From Delphinapterus leucas (lineage: Eukaryota > Chordata > Mammalia > Artiodactyla > Monodontidae), in the NCBI RefSeq assembly GCF_002288925.2, contig NW_022098023.1, positions 30,995,499-31,059,498 of the forward strand: a stretch of 64,000 nucleotides of DNA, in the 5' to 3' direction. Below are positions 40,641 through 52,945 of the stretch, in pieces (the first letter of the stretch is position 1; the number at the start of each line of letters is the position of its first letter). Under the pieces are notes generated by a model. The model was given only the letters and a program-made list of their open reading frames with translations. It was not told the origin of the DNA and searched no databases. The position numbers and the translations under genes are program-made.

Positions 40641-41249
40641 ATCTCCTGGCAAAGAAAACACAAGCTGCTTTCAGTAATCTAATTGTTAGGAATATTATAG
40701 CCTTATTTCAAAATTACAAGTAAACAATTTCATTAATTAAATTAAAAGTGAGTATTTTCAGCATGAGATAATAGATACAAAATTTCAACCAAAGAAACTA
40801 AGTAAAGCCTTGTTATTTTACGTTTGATTGTAAATATCACTATAAGCTCACCCATTTTTTTCTTGTAACTATGTACCTATTTAGCTCTGTCCTCTGAAAT
40901 TTCCTAGCAGCGATGACAAGTGACAGCAGTGAGCACTCCAGCTCTTTGATTATTGTCTCACAAAATCATCTTCATGTCAATAGGAAACGGAAACCAAATT
41001 GAAGTGGTTTCCATTGGTCCAAGATGGACCCATTTTGCAGCAAGCATCCAAATTCAGAATGTGGAGTATTCTGCAAGACAAGTAGCACATTTTCTCCAAC
41101 AAATCAATGATATATGGAAAAAGGATCAAGGTGTCATTATAAGATAAAAGACATTTAAGAAACATAATAACTAAATGCAATATATGGTTCTTGCTTAGAT
41201 CTCATCAGAACAGCCTAACTGTTCAAACTTACCTTGGATATAATCAGGA
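40641..41249. other. Unique AT-rich DNA, nothing recognised
   Basis: No gene or repeat recognised. Confidence 0.4.
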
Positions 41250-41380
41250 AAACGTTGGATGGTATTAAGAACGCACTATTCATAATGCTTGTAAATGTCA
41301 AATCATTATGTAGTACACCTGAAATTACCATAATATTGTATGTCAACTATATTTCAATTGAAAAAAAATAAAAAGAATTT
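41250..41380 (+). mobile_element. LINE-1 3' end fragment (L1MA-like)
   Basis: 'gtagtacacctgaaattacc', 'ataatattgtatgtcaacta' and an A-rich tail at 41358-41375 form the 3' terminus of an older LINE-1, heavily 5'-truncated. Confidence 0.65.
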
Positions 41381-41889
41381 GCTCCTAATTCTGTTAGGTG
41401 TACTGTTTGGTAGAAAGAAGGAGAAAGAAAAATGTCCTTATAAGTTGAAGATGTAGTCTAAAGTTTGTTTCTGGCGAAATGGTATATCTCATGTTTGCCT
41501 TAAAGTACTGAAGGAAACAAAAGGTGTGGAGATGGGGGCGGTGTGCAGATTGAAATCAGCTTGGCAAAATGTTGAAAATGATTGACGTTGGGTGATATGT
41601 ATATGCAATTCATTAAACTATTTTCTCTAAATTTTTGTACAGAAATTTCAATAAAATCATGTTTAAAGAAAAGATTACTCCTAGGTTTTACATTCCAAAG
41701 TAGACTACTTCTATAACCTTGTATCTGGTCTCCCCACCTCGTACACTTCCCTATTCTATTCATCTCTGAAATTGTCACCATGTTCTCTGTTTTCTTGATC
41801 ATGTGACTTCTCCACGTCCATAGATTTCAGTGGTCCCACATTGCTCATCATTAAATTAAGCAGAAACTCACATAGGGCCTGCCATTTAA

Positions 41890-42058
41890 GGTCCTTTTAT
41901 TTATTTTGCAAATTGAGATTCATATAACATAAAATTAACTGTCTCATCATGAGCAATTCAGTGACATTTAGTATGTTCACAGTGTTGTTCAAACAACATC
42001 TCAATCTGGTTCCAAAACATTTTCATAACCCCAAAAGGAAAACTCAGACCCATTAAGG
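41890..42058 (+). repeat. Old L1M-like fragment
   Basis: 'gattcatataacataaaatt', 'gagcaattcagtgacattta', 'gtatgttcacagtgttgttc' and 'aaaacattttcataacccca' are blocks of a common old LINE-1 non-coding segment related to the one at 8503-8752. Confidence 0.55.
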
Positions 42059-42059
42059 C

Positions 42060-42345
42060 GTTACTTTAGATTCTTTTTAATCTGGCCAAAACTGGGGAGT
42101 TAGCTTTGTCTCTGAATATGGCTAATGCCTTTCTCATTCCCACATTTGCTCACATTGGTTTTTCTCCAATAATGTCTTCCCCAATTACTGTCTTTAAACA
42201 TAAAACTCATTTAAGGCCCAAACCAGATTCCACCTCATTCATGAAGTCTCAACAATGCCATCAACTGGGCAATCTTCTACCTCCTCTGAATTCCAGCTTT
42301 GACACACCTTACAATGATGAAAGACTGTGCTCGTTGATAGAATTT
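42060..42345 (+). repeat. L2-like fragment (tentative)
   Basis: 'gattccacctcattcatgaa' and surrounding sequence resemble the 3' part of an old L2-type LINE. Weak. Confidence 0.3.
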
Positions 42346-42869
42346 TATTGAACATAGAATTTACATTTCACAGTTTATTATTTCCATGATAATAGAGAAA
42401 AAAACCCTTAGGAGAAATTAATTTTTTTTTTCCCAACCAGTTTTTTGGGCTGCTATATCTAAGGGGAAGAAAAACAGAGAAAAATAGAGCTCACACCTCT
42501 GCAATAGATAAATGTTCTGGAAGGAGGCTGACTCCACATTAAATCACAGTATGGGGGAGAAAGGTACCATGATTGCCAATACTGTCAAAGTGTCTGGTAC
42601 AAGAGAGGGTTCCAAAATACTTTTCAAAAACAAAATGAAACAAAACGTGTGGTGAGGCTGAAAATAATGAGGAAAATCTATGGGTATAAATGTTCAGCAT
42701 TTGAATATCCTCCACAAGGTCATTGCTGGCAAATGCATTTTGGTTGGTTTGGTCTGGCACTCAAACTGTGCGGGAGAGCCAAAGCCTTCCCGACCCACCT
42801 GGTTCCACTCCATGGCACCGTCAGAGCCTGGCACAGGGGAGGATGAATCACAGAAATCACAGGAATACT
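42346..42869. other. Unique DNA, nothing recognised
   Basis: No recognised gene or repeat. Confidence 0.4.
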
Positions 42870-42879
42870 GGAATTAGAA

Positions 42880-43045
42880 AGGCCTGTGTGCTTTAGAGGG
42901 AACCAAGTCCAATCTCCTTATCCTGAAATGAGGAAATGGGGCTCTGAGGAGGGGATATTGACTTTTCCAAATTTATTTAACTGGTAGTTGTAAAACCTGT
43001 CTTCGAACTTAGATATTCTGGTCCTGATTCCAAGACTCTTTCTGT
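42880..43045 (+). repeat. MIR SINE, 3' half
   Basis: 'cctgaaatgaggaaatgggg', 'ctctgaggaggggatattga' and 'ggtagttgtaaaacctgtct' match the 3' half of MIR. Confidence 0.6.
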
Positions 43046-43486
43046 ACAGGATCTAAGTTACTTATTTATATATTCATTTATTTTTATTGAGTTTTAATCA
43101 ACTTGCTTATTTCATTTTTCTAGGCATAGGAGTTTTCTTTAAAAGTTTAGTTTATGGTTATCTCCCTTTTCCTGGAGGAAAACAGACTCATAGACATCAA
43201 ATTTACTTATTTGCTTTTTAAAAAAGTAAAAGACACTTTACAGCAATTTGCTATAATTTGCTAAATACTGTTAGGTCTCTAGACCACATGGCTAACAGAG
43301 TAAAGAAGGGGGAAAAAATGAACAGTAAGGTCAACAGAAACACAACTTGCCTTGGAGAATAAGTCCAACGTCTGACTCAGTTTCTGGCTTTCCTGTGATA
43401 TACACTCAAATAGAGGCCCAGCTCAGCTAAGCTGTGGGCCACAGAGAGTGTCTAAGTTTGCATCCTCTGCAATGATCTTTGAATCC
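43046..43486. other. Unique DNA, nothing recognised
   Basis: No recognised gene or repeat. Confidence 0.4.
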
Positions 43487-43721
43487 TGTATTATATTAAT
43501 TTGCTAGGGCTGCTGTGGCAAAGCACCACAAAGTAGGTGGCTTAAATAACAACAAAAAAATTATTGTCTCACAGCTCTGGAGACTAGAAGTCTGAGATCA
43601 AGGTGCTAACAGAAGGGTTAGTTCCTTCTGAGGGCTGTTCCCTCTGTATCATGCCTCTTTCTCAGCTTCTCGTGGTTTTCTGACAATTTTAGGCATTCTT
43701 GGCTTGTAGAGGCATCACCCC

Positions 43722-44066
43722 TGTATTAGTATTTATTTCTCATAGTTCCGGAGGCTAGGAAGTCTAAGGTCAAGGTGCTGGCTGATTCAGTGTCTGGTAA
43801 GAGCTCTCTTCCGGGCTTATAGACAGCTACCTGCTCACTGTGTCCTTACATGGAGGAGGGGGGTGGCGGGGGGGGGCGGGGGAGAGACAGAGAGCACTCT
43901 GGTATCTCTTCTTATAAGGGCACTGATCCTATCAGATTAGAGCCCCACCCTTATAACATTATTTGACTTTCATTATCGCCTTATGGACCTTATCTCCAAA
44001 TACAGTCACATTGGGGGTTAGGACTTCAACATACGATTTTAGGGAGGACAAATTCGGTTCATAGCA
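43722..44066 (+). mobile_element. LTR-type repeat nested in a relative
   Basis: 345 bp running from TG ('tgtattagtatttatttctc') to CA ('ggttcatagca'). It is flanked by 'acccc' (43717-43721) and 'actcc' (44067-44071), a possible 5-bp target duplication with one mismatch, as retroviral integrases leave. It shares blocks with its host element ('aaggtcaaggtgctggct', 'cttcaacatacgatttt'). A G-rich block at 43853-43890 interrupts it. Confidence 0.6.
43853..43890 (+). other. G-rich block, possible G-quadruplex
   Basis: G runs of about six, nine and five lie within 38 bases ('ggaggggggtggcggggggg'), enough to form a G-quadruplex on the plus strand. Confidence 0.6.
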
Positions 44067-44616
44067 ACTCCAGTCTCTGCCTTCAGGATCATATGGTGTT
44101 TTCCCTGTGCATGTCTGTTTCTGTGCCCAAATTTTCCTTTTTTCATAAGGACCCCAGTCCTATCGGATTAGCGCTCCACTTTAATCTTAAAAAATTACAT
44201 CTACTACAACTCTATTTCCTAATAACGTCACATTCTGAGGTACTATCACAGTAGACTTCAACATTTGAATTTGGGAGGGGATACAGATCAACTCATAACC
44301 TGTGTGGTGACTCTTTCCTTGGACAAGCAGATCCAACAGTTTAGGTGGTGTCTTAGTTTTTGTTCCTCCATAAACAAATTCCAAGACAAGACTTTGAGTG
44401 CAAGCAGTTATTTGGGAAGTACACAAATATGAGCAGAGAAGTGGGGGAATGACTTGAGAAGGATGCATAATTAAGGCAGCTGCCACAATGGTGACTGGGG
44501 AAATCCTATTAATCCCATAAGGAAAATAAAGGAAGCAGAGTTATTCTTCCAGAGAGATAAGGAAGCAGGAGTATTGAAACACCAATTTCCCTGTCTGTCA
44601 TTGGCTGGAAGCTGCT

Positions 44617-44859
44617 GTGTCCTTCCTCCCCCTCTTCCTCCCCCTCCTCCCTCTTCTCCTCCTTCTTTCTCTTCTTCTTTCCCTCTCACTCTCCCTCTCC
44701 CTCTCTTCTTCTCCTTCTCCTTCTCCTTCTTCTCCTTCTCCTTCTCCTTCTTCTTCTTCTTCTTCTCCTTCTTCTCCTTCTTCTTCTTCTCCTTCTTCTC
44801 CTTCTTCTCCTCCTCCTTCTCCTCCTCCTTCTCCTCCTCCTTCTCCTCCTCCTTCTTCT

Positions 44860-44893
<34 letters not shown>

Positions 44894-45055
44894 TTCTCTT
44901 CCTCTTCCGTTTCTTCTTCTTCTTCCTCTTCTTCTTCTTCTTCTTCCTCTTCCTCTTCCTCTCCTTCTCCTTCTCCTTCTCCTCCTTCTCCTTCTCCGTC
45001 TCCTTCTTCTTCTTCTTCTCTCTCTCATTCTCTCATTTTCTTTCTCTCTCATGTT
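44617..45055 (+). repeat. Polypyrimidine tract, (CTT)/(CTC)n, about 440 bp
   Basis: Almost every base on the plus strand is C or T, arranged as 'ctt', 'ctc' and 'cct' triplet blocks; purines are limited to a handful (for example near 44688, 44906 and 44997). It contains mirror-symmetric segments suited to triplex (H-DNA) formation. Both strands give long open frames, Ser/Phe/Leu-rich on plus and Arg/Lys/Glu-rich on minus (up to 220 codons), which are products of the triplet pattern and not genes. Confidence 0.97.
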
Positions 45056-45739
45056 TTGCTTTAGCTTAGACCAGCTATCCCTGGGGAGAATGCTTTTACA
45101 GGAAAAAAGACACGCACCGCCATCGTTACCCACTTCTAGTACTGCTCCCTTTAAATAGTAATCTGGATTTCTGCTAGTCTTCTTCTGTCATATCTGGGAA
45201 TAACAGTTAGAAACATTCACATTAAAAAAGATTTTCTCTCCCATGTCACATCTGGTATCAAAAAATCATTCATAGCCTGGCCCCACTCTAGATACTGAGC
45301 TATGTTCCCAACTTAGAATCCTACTCTGGAAACTGTGCACATCTATCTACATTCTTTATCTGACACTAAGACAGAAAAACAAACAAGCATAACAGATGTG
45401 AAAAAAAATTTAGTATCTGCTTATCATATTTGGCAATCTTAATCTGTATTTATGTCTTATCAGTGAACCCTTGCTAACAGAGATTCCATTTTCCTTTAAA
45501 ATTATTTTGGCCATAAACTATGGCTTTTCAGACTATCTCTAAATGCTCCTCAGTTCCTAGAACATTTGGCCCATGTGCATGACTATGGTGAAAATAAAAC
45601 AAAATAATCAACCCTAAACCTTCTAGCAAGCTTTAAAAAGACACACCCAAAAGCACAAAGAAAGACTGAGAATCAACAGCTACTTGCAAATGTCGTTTCC
45701 CCAATTTTTTCATTAGAAATGATGAGGGGGTAAAATTTA
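45056..45739. other. Unique DNA, nothing recognised
   Basis: No recognised gene or repeat. Confidence 0.4.
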
Positions 45740-46360
45740 CAGGTGCTTGAAACTGAAAGTGGCAGATAGAAGGCAGTGGTAAACTGTGTCAACTGCTGCA
45801 AGTTTGGGTAAAGTGAAGACAGAGAACTAGCTGTTGGTTTTGGCAAGATGCAAGGTATTAGTGACTTTGATAGGAGGTGCTTCCATGGAATGGTGCAAAG
45901 AAAAACTTAAAGTAAATTGGGCAGAAAAGGGAAAGCGAGAAAAGTGGAAACTGAATATTGACAAATCTTCTGAATAGATTAACTATTGGGGAGCAGAAGA
46001 AAGGAACAATATTTGGAGATGGGTGTGAGGTCAAGGGGAAAAAATATATATATATAATTTTAGGATGAACAATATCATGTTATGTTTTTAAACAAATGGA
46101 AATGATCCAATAGAGACTGATGATATTACAGCAGAAAAGGGGATAATTGGGTAAGCAAATTGGGTAAGAAAGGGTAGTAGAGATGTCGTCTCTGATAGGA
46201 AGAGAGACCCTAAGAGAAGAGAAAGCTATGTGAACAGATATAAGTGGATTTATGGGTTTGATGGGAAGATGAGATTGTTTTCATCTGATTGCATCTATTT
46301 TACTAATCAAATGCAAGATGAGGTCACCCACTGGTGGGGGAAGAGGAGGGGAAGGGATTA
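45740..46360 (+). repeat. Ancient LINE-derived repeat
   Basis: 'agtgactttgataggaggtg', 'gatgggtgtgaggtcaaggg', 'aatagagactgatgatatta' and 'aaggggataattgggtaagc' follow the later part of the same old repeat as at 4266-4880. Contains (AT)n at about 46043-46057. Confidence 0.4.
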
Positions 46361-46569
46361 GCATTTTGAGATGAGAGAGTGTTTTAGTTTCCTAGGGTTG
46401 CACGAACACGCTGGATTGTTCACTTTTGCCTGCCATGGCCTCACTCAGTGGCTGCCAATATCAGATAATCCCAAAGACCATGGGTTTATGGGTTTCAAAC
46501 CTCAAACCTTGGGCCTTGCCAAGTACTTTGTCCCCTCTTCCTTGAACACTTCCTACCCCTGTGAGACTC

Positions 46570-46860
46570 TCTGTGGTTGCTTAAAAGATGGTCCACAAAT
46601 TCTCCACTTGCCTCCCCCCACCCAGAGGCAGAGCTTAATCCCCTCCCCTTGAGACGGGCTGAACTTAGTGACTCACGCCTATTGAATATCAAAAGGCAGA
46701 ATTGATGGGATAACACTTTCAAGATATGCTTATAAAAGGACTTCAAGTGGGACACTGACTCATTGCCTCATAGCAGATAAGTGAGGTTGAAGTTCAGCTC
46801 TCCCTTTGCCCAGCTGTCAACCTTCCAGTGGAAGGAGAGTACCAACTCACACAGAGGGTG
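46570..46860 (+). repeat. Ancient LTR-like repeat
   Basis: 'acgggctgaacttagtgact', 'attgaatatcaaaaggcaga', 'attgatgggataacactttc' and 'gcttataaaaggacttcaag' follow the order of an old MaLR/ERVL-type LTR (the '...accaatagaatatggcag...gatgggatatcac...' family). Ends are not defined. Confidence 0.45.
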
Positions 46861-48339
46861 TCAGATCAGCTCCCCTCTGGCCCCCACTGCCACCATCAAT
46901 GGGGCAAACAGAGCGTCAATGAGCCCCAAGCTCCACCTCCCATCACCTCATTCAGCCTTATTGATGCTGGTGAACATGGAGGTTCAGGAGTTTTTCCCTT
47001 GAGTTTGGGCTTAGGGTGGGTATTCCCACACCCTTTTTCCATGAATAGACCGCTGTTTCCCTAGTCTGTTGGCAAGAGGAAACAGGATTTTCTGGGAGCT
47101 TTTTATGTCTGTGCCTGATGGTAGTGATGGGTTGGTGGCTTCTGAGGCACTCTCTGGATGTATAGGAGGAATAATGGAAACTGGGGAGCCCACCACCATG
47201 TTGTTTTTCTAGTCCTGAGGTCCTGGTCCTAGGCAATCAGCATTCTTCTTTCACCTTTCAGAGACTTCCTTGGCTTGTTGCAGTATGTCTACGCTACTTT
47301 GTTGTTGCTGTTGTGAAGGGGAGGAGCTGGGAGGAATAGGGCTACTGCATCTTGGAAGAACTGAAAGAATCCAGTTTTTAATTTTGATCAATGTCCCTCC
47401 ATGTCCTAAGTTTTGAAAGAGGAAGCACGAGGTCTCAGGTTTAAGACTGCAAAGGATGGACTGACAGTGTGGCCAAGTGCAAATGTCAACGAAGATCTAA
47501 GTTGATAGCTTTCATTATGTTGTGTTCTGTTTACAGTGGTCCATAGGTTTTGAGTGATTGCTCCCAATCCTATTTTGCCTATAAGTGCTGTTAATTTTTA
47601 GGCACTCTTTTGCAGATTACAAAGGATTTTCTAGAGCATTTATATGATGTTAGAGCAGACATACCTATATTCTGTAATCTGAATTCATAAAGTATTTATC
47701 TTCAACAGGTAAATCTCTCCTCTCTCTTAGCACACTTACTTTAATTATCTTTATGTATTAGCTTGATTTCCTCTAACAAGATCTCTTTCAAGTAAGAATG
47801 TCTGTCATAAGCTACTGAAGGTCAAGGACCACACTGTAAATTTTTTCTGTTCCTATTTGTGGTCCATCTACAAGTCAGGGTGTCACCTGAGAATGCTCCC
47901 TCACAAAGGACAGTGTGTTGTCCTATACTTGTCCATGAAGTAAGACTGAACACTTTAAATATTTTACATAGCATGTAATCACATTTCATTTATTTTAAAT
48001 ACCTTCATGACAATAACCAGTTCAATGGACTCTGCAGATAAAATACTCCCAAACGCGGTGTTTCTCTCCTTCCACAAATGGATAAACCTTTTTTTCCACG
48101 TTACACCACAACCATGCTGAGTCAATAAAACAGAAACACATGCATACGTAATGATCATGGTTTTCATTTCTTCCTTTTTGGTTGGATGAAGTATTTAGTT
48201 CACTCTAGGGAAGATGGTCTTGAGGACCCCCTAATCATTACATGTTCTTTTATTTTTAAGTACCTAAATCATTGCCCAGTTTTCTTAAAATAAAACTACT
48301 CTGTTCAAAAGGTAACACATTTGATCTCCAGTAGGCGCA
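46861..48339. other. Unique DNA, nothing recognised
   Basis: No exon or repeat recognised. Several 60-90 codon open frames are at chance level. Confidence 0.4.
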
Positions 48340-48570
48340 TTCATAAAATGCCTTATATTGATACAGTCCTTTATAAAATATTTTCTCATATCCTTTCATC
48401 CTGACCTCCTCAATAGAAATAAAGGTTAAATATGTAGCAGATTTTTCAATTAGCATTTTTCTGATGAGGAAATGGAATCTCAGTGAGGTTAAATGACTTG
48501 CCCAAATTCCACATTGAGTAAATTATGGTATCAGGAATTAAACAAAAAGTTCTTGATATCCTTATACATT
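48340..48570 (+). repeat. MIR SINE
   Basis: 'gatgaggaaatggaatctca', 'gtgaggttaaatgacttgcc' and 'caaattccacattgagtaaa' are the MIR 3' half on the plus strand. Confidence 0.75.
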
Positions 48571-50067
48571 AAATCATTAGAAGGAAAGAGTATCTTTTAC
48601 ACATGAGCAAACTCAGGTCTGATAGTTTGGGTTATATATGCTCAAACCTTCTCAGGGACAGTGTTCTTGCTTTATTTTATGCAAAATAAATTAATAAAAT
48701 TAAATAAAAGGAAAACCCCTCCTCCACCTTTAACAAGGTCTCTCATCATTCTGTGTTTCACATGGCTGAGTTTGCTCTTTAGGGAAGCATCAGAGTATCA
48801 TTCCAAATGGAGAAAAATCAGATAAAGCCCAGTGTTTCTGGCTACAGCCTGTGTGATTATGAACACAATACTGTACTTACAGTAGGATGCCAGAGTGAAT
48901 AGAGGTGGCTGTCTTTGAAAGGATGAGCATTCGTCCTGACCTAATAACTATCTAACATTGGGTACAATTATCTTTCTGCAAGTGGCACATTATTATTTGA
49001 CACATTAATTGTTGTGTCATTTCTTTCTGAAAGGCATGTTGGGAGTCTAATACAAACCAGAGGCTTCATGAATTATCCATGTCATATGCTGCAGCACTGA
49101 TGTACCTTTTTCAAAATAAAATCAACCCAATCTCACCGCCTGTTTTCAATTACCACAGGCCGATCTGTGCCACTGTGGACCCCGAGAGCTTTCTTCCTGT
49201 ATCTCGGCATTTCTGATAAACATCAGCCATGGTCCACTTATACACTACAGCTATGAAAGCATTCCTCCTCATAGGCAAACCACAGAGACATATCTTTGGT
49301 AGCAGGAGCATTCTTTACGACATAGCTTTTGCCTTGGGATTATTGCACAAGAGTGATAGGTCTTCTTTTTCTGTGTCCGTTCAACCTTGGTTCCACTCTT
49401 TTCCAGTAAGGGCTCTCTGGATGGAGAACTCTTCCCAGGGCAAAAAGACCCCAGCAAGCCCCAAACATTCAAGTCTGGACGACCTTCCCTTGCTGCAGCT
49501 GCCACTCAGCAGCCTTTAAAGCTGATGGGCTGGCGGCCCTGGGTTTGCCTCTGGGCCTGTCACTTGTCATGTTGTTAGACCGCTGATGGGCTGTCGCTGC
49601 CTGCCCGTGAAGCCTGCACTTCCTTCTTCCAACTTGGGCTGCCACTGGATGATAAAATCAAGCAGCCTCACAGCCCTTCATCCTCCTCTAGATCCCTTGG
49701 TTGAATCAGTCTCGAATAGGAAAACACAACCTTCCCATTGTCCTACCAAATACACTCGGTGTGCATATTCCACAACAAATCACCATTTAAAAAAATCAGA
49801 ATTAGAAGGCATTTGATGTTCTATACTTTGCTGCTAGTGAATGCCAAGCCACCCTGAAGACTCACCTCTTCTTTTGGTTTTAATTGGGTTCTTTTCTGTT
49901 GCTTTCTCAGTTTGCAGCTGACTGACATATACTGCTGCTGACTACCCAGTGAGTTGTTCAGTGAGCTAGAGGTATGATAAATTAAACATGCTATGTATCA
50001 CTGAATCCATCTTTGGCTGCCTCATGGTACATTATAATTTGGGAAAGCACTATTAAAATAAAATATT
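48571..50067. other. Repeat-poor unique DNA
   Basis: No repeat recognised over about 1.5 kb. 48940-49200 contains several TAAT and ATTA homeodomain-type cores and could be a conserved non-coding element. No exon was identified. Confidence 0.4.
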
Positions 50068-50081
50068 AAAGAATAAGTAGA

Positions 50082-50444
50082 GGGCTTTCCTGGTGGTGCA
50101 GTCATTAAGAATCCGCCTGCCAATGCAGGGGACACAGGTTCAAGCCCTGCTCCAGGAAGATCCCATATGCCGCAGAGCAGCTAAGCCCGTGCGCCACAAC
50201 TACTGAGCCTGCACTCTAGATCCCACAAGCCACAACTACTGAGCCCACATGCCACAACTACTGAAGCCCGCACGCCTAGAGCCCATGCTCCACAACAAGA
50301 GAAACCACCGCGATGAGAAGCCCACGCACCGCAACGAAGAGTAGCCCTGCTCGCCACAGCTAGGGAAAGCCCACGCGCAGCAATGAAGATCCAAGGCAGA
50401 CATAAATAAATAGATAGATAGATAAATAAATTTAAAAAGAAAAA
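50082..50444 (+). mobile_element. CHR SINE, long form (CHR-1-like), sense
   Basis: Starts 'gggctttcctggtggtgcag', B box 'ggttcaagccctg' (about 50137-50149), body with three 'cacaactactga' units, and a '(taaa)(gata)n' then A-rich tail. Flanked by 'aaagaataagtaga' (50068-50081) and a copy with two differences, 'aaaggaataagcaga', at about 50445-50459. Confidence 0.96.
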
Positions 50445-50459
50445 AAAGGAATAAGCAGA

Positions 50460-51879
50460 AACAGCCTACTGTTAACATGTCCAATGGCAAGAGAAAATTA
50501 CAGGTTTCCTTGTATATGCGGCACCGTCTGCCTCCTCACCTAGGCTGAGCCTTTGGCCCTCCTAGGGGAAATCGCTGTGGATAAGTTATTCAATTAGAAC
50601 AGCATTATTGGCCAGCCACCTTGGAGAATTGGGTTGATGATGTTGTGATTATCCTGCTCTACATTCCTTCACGTCTCTGGCAGGCCGCAGTGCATGGCAA
50701 CTTCCTTAAGTGTTTACTGAGCCCTACAGTAGAGGTGAACAATTGGAATGAAGAATATCAAGGATTCCTGAAAGAAAATCAATTTTGAATGAACTTTTCT
50801 TGCTTAGCTACAGCTTCAGTATTCTGAGTCAAACTGTAATTTTTGTGGACTTTCATTGAAATAAGTGATAGAAGTGGCAGTAGAGAGGAAAGTGAGTTTC
50901 ATGATATGCATTTAACCTGTGGCACTGCACAAAATAATTCTTCCTGTGAGATTACAAGGTAGAGAAATACTCAGGTGTCCTCAAAGGGGATGTTAATCTT
51001 AGGTATGGGAAAATCTCATAGGAGAATAATACATTTTTTAATAAAGATTTTAGCTACACTTTAAAAACATTTGTTTTATTAAAAGTAATAATTATTTATG
51101 AGTCACTCTCTACCAGGAGGTCAGAGCCCTTCCTTTACAGATCATGGCATGCAACAAACTTCCTAAATGGGAGATCTGGGGGGTGTTTATTGTCATTTTC
51201 AGATCCTGTAGTTTGCAACTGAAGATCTAATAGTATTCCTTTTGCCTCATCCAAATAGAATATACATACATTATACGTAAATATATTGTGTATGTATGTA
51301 CATCATGTGTATATACATAATTTTTATATTTTTAAAAATTATAAGTGCCTATTGAAGAAAGTTGGAAATACAGAAAAATATTTAAAAACGAAAATCTAAA
51401 ATCATTTATTTTCACACTTCTCATAAATATGTATATATACATACACTCTGGTATGGCAAATATTTCCAAAGTGCTTATTTGCATCCTGGGGTCAATTGGG
51501 ACCAGATTTTATGATGGCTAAATGAGCAGGAACTCAAATGTGCCCCTCATCACTGGTTCAGATGCTGATGTCTCTGGAAGGTGGCTGTCTGTATTTCAGC
51601 TTTTATGAATTATGAGAATTTATAAACTCATATTCCTTGCCCCCCTTTTTCCTTGACATGCTGGTATTTCCAGTCACTCATTTTTAAGACCTCCTTATAA
51701 TATTAGGACATTAACCCTTTACTGCCAGTGCATGGTTACAGTAAAAAGCAGAGGAACTTTTATTCAGTTGTCTTACTGTTTTTAAACTTTCTATAACAAT
51801 ATACCCTTTTGTACCTGTAGACAGCCAGGGCTGATAGCTCCCACCATCCTGTCTTTGGTAAGCCATTGTCTATCAGATT
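50460..51879. other. Unique AT-rich DNA
   Basis: No gene or repeat family recognised. 51255-51320 and 51420-51450 are TA/TG-rich ('tgtgtatgtatgtacatcat'). Confidence 0.4.
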
Positions 51880-52945
51880 CTTGCCATGTAATAGATTTCC
51901 CAATATAAGTCAGCCTTATATTCCGAGAAATATTTGGAACACTCTCTTGTATATGCTCTGTTTAAAATTTGGCTGTAGATCTTTTATTTAGAATTATTGC
52001 TTCTACATTTATATTAGAAGTTGGTGTATAATTTTTGGAGGGTGAGCAGACGTCATATTTTAGTATCAGGATTGTATGAACTACATAAAATAAATTAGGT
52101 AATTATCCTTTTTTTAAATATTTATTTAATTTAAAAGTATGTATGTATTATTCTAAATTCCACAAGCTTAGGAACAGTATACATGGAATGGGAATTATTG
52201 ATTCCTTGAGAACTGGAAAGAACTTACCCGTTAAACTGTTTCCTTAATAACCTTTTAATTACGTTTCATGTTTTTGGTAGGATTTTTACTCCTTAATAAA
52301 GAAAACAAACATTTTACTGACTTTTTTAAAATACTGATAAAGCTTTTTTTACATTTTCCTGTCTGTTAGTTGCCCTTATTAGTCCACATTTTATGTACCT
52401 GGTGCTCCAGGGTTATATTTTTCAAAATTTTGTCTGTGTTTTTTTCTCAGGCTATGAGAACTTTATCATTTTTTTTCCACTTTTCTGTGCTCTGATTCAC
52501 TGGCTTATGTTATTATCTTATCTTTATTGATTCCTATTTTGTTTTTTCTTTAACTTTCCTTCTTTCATTTCTTTGCTTCATGAATATTTTTTTTCCTCCA
52601 TTTCTTAAGTTTTGAAACAATAGGGAATAAATTGGACTGTTAATGGGAGGCAGAATCATTTTCTTTATATTCTACATAATCCAATATTGTTTTAGATATT
52701 TCTTTGATACAATCATTGTTCAAGAACTCTTAAATTTCCATAGTTTTCACTTTTTATTTATTAAATTTTGTTATTACTAATTCTGTTATGGCCGTTGAAG
52801 ATGATCTCAATTTTTGTTCTGGCGTGAAGAAATTTTTGTGGCCTAGTTAAAAGTCTTTTTTTTTTTTACTGTTCTATGTTTGGTCATAAAGAAATTTTGT
52901 TTAAGTGCATGTTTTGTTAAAAATTATGTTATTTATCTACACATC
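51880..52945 (-). mobile_element. Ancient LINE-1, antisense, ORF2 part
   Basis: 'aattattgcttctacattta', 'ttttagtatcaggattgtat', 'ccttgagaactggaaagaac' and, near 52790-52850, 'gttatggccgttgaagatga' with 'tttttgtggcctag' follow ORF2 from RT back to the endonuclease edge on the minus strand. Very diverged, with no open frame. Confidence 0.6.

Larger units (their letters stand above)
43487..44300 (+). mobile_element. Ancient LTR-type repeat, split by a second copy of its family
   Basis: The left half, 43487-43721, starts 'tgtattatattaatttgcta' then 'gggctgctgtggcaaagcac'. The right half, 44067-44300, continues in register ('ctccagtctctgccttcagg', 'ggaccccagtcctatcggat', 'aacgtcacattctgaggtac'). 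A TG-starting, roughly 460-bp element of this kind is widespread in mammals and looks like a MaLR/ERVL LTR; I cannot fix its name. The interruption is a second element of the same family. Confidence 0.6.

Noticed and set aside
44471..45158. Open frames of 150-220 codons, Arg/Lys/Glu-rich on minus and Ser/Leu/Phe-rich on plus
   Set aside because: They arise because a polypyrimidine triplet tract has no stop codons in several frames; there is no real protein composition, domain or gene context.
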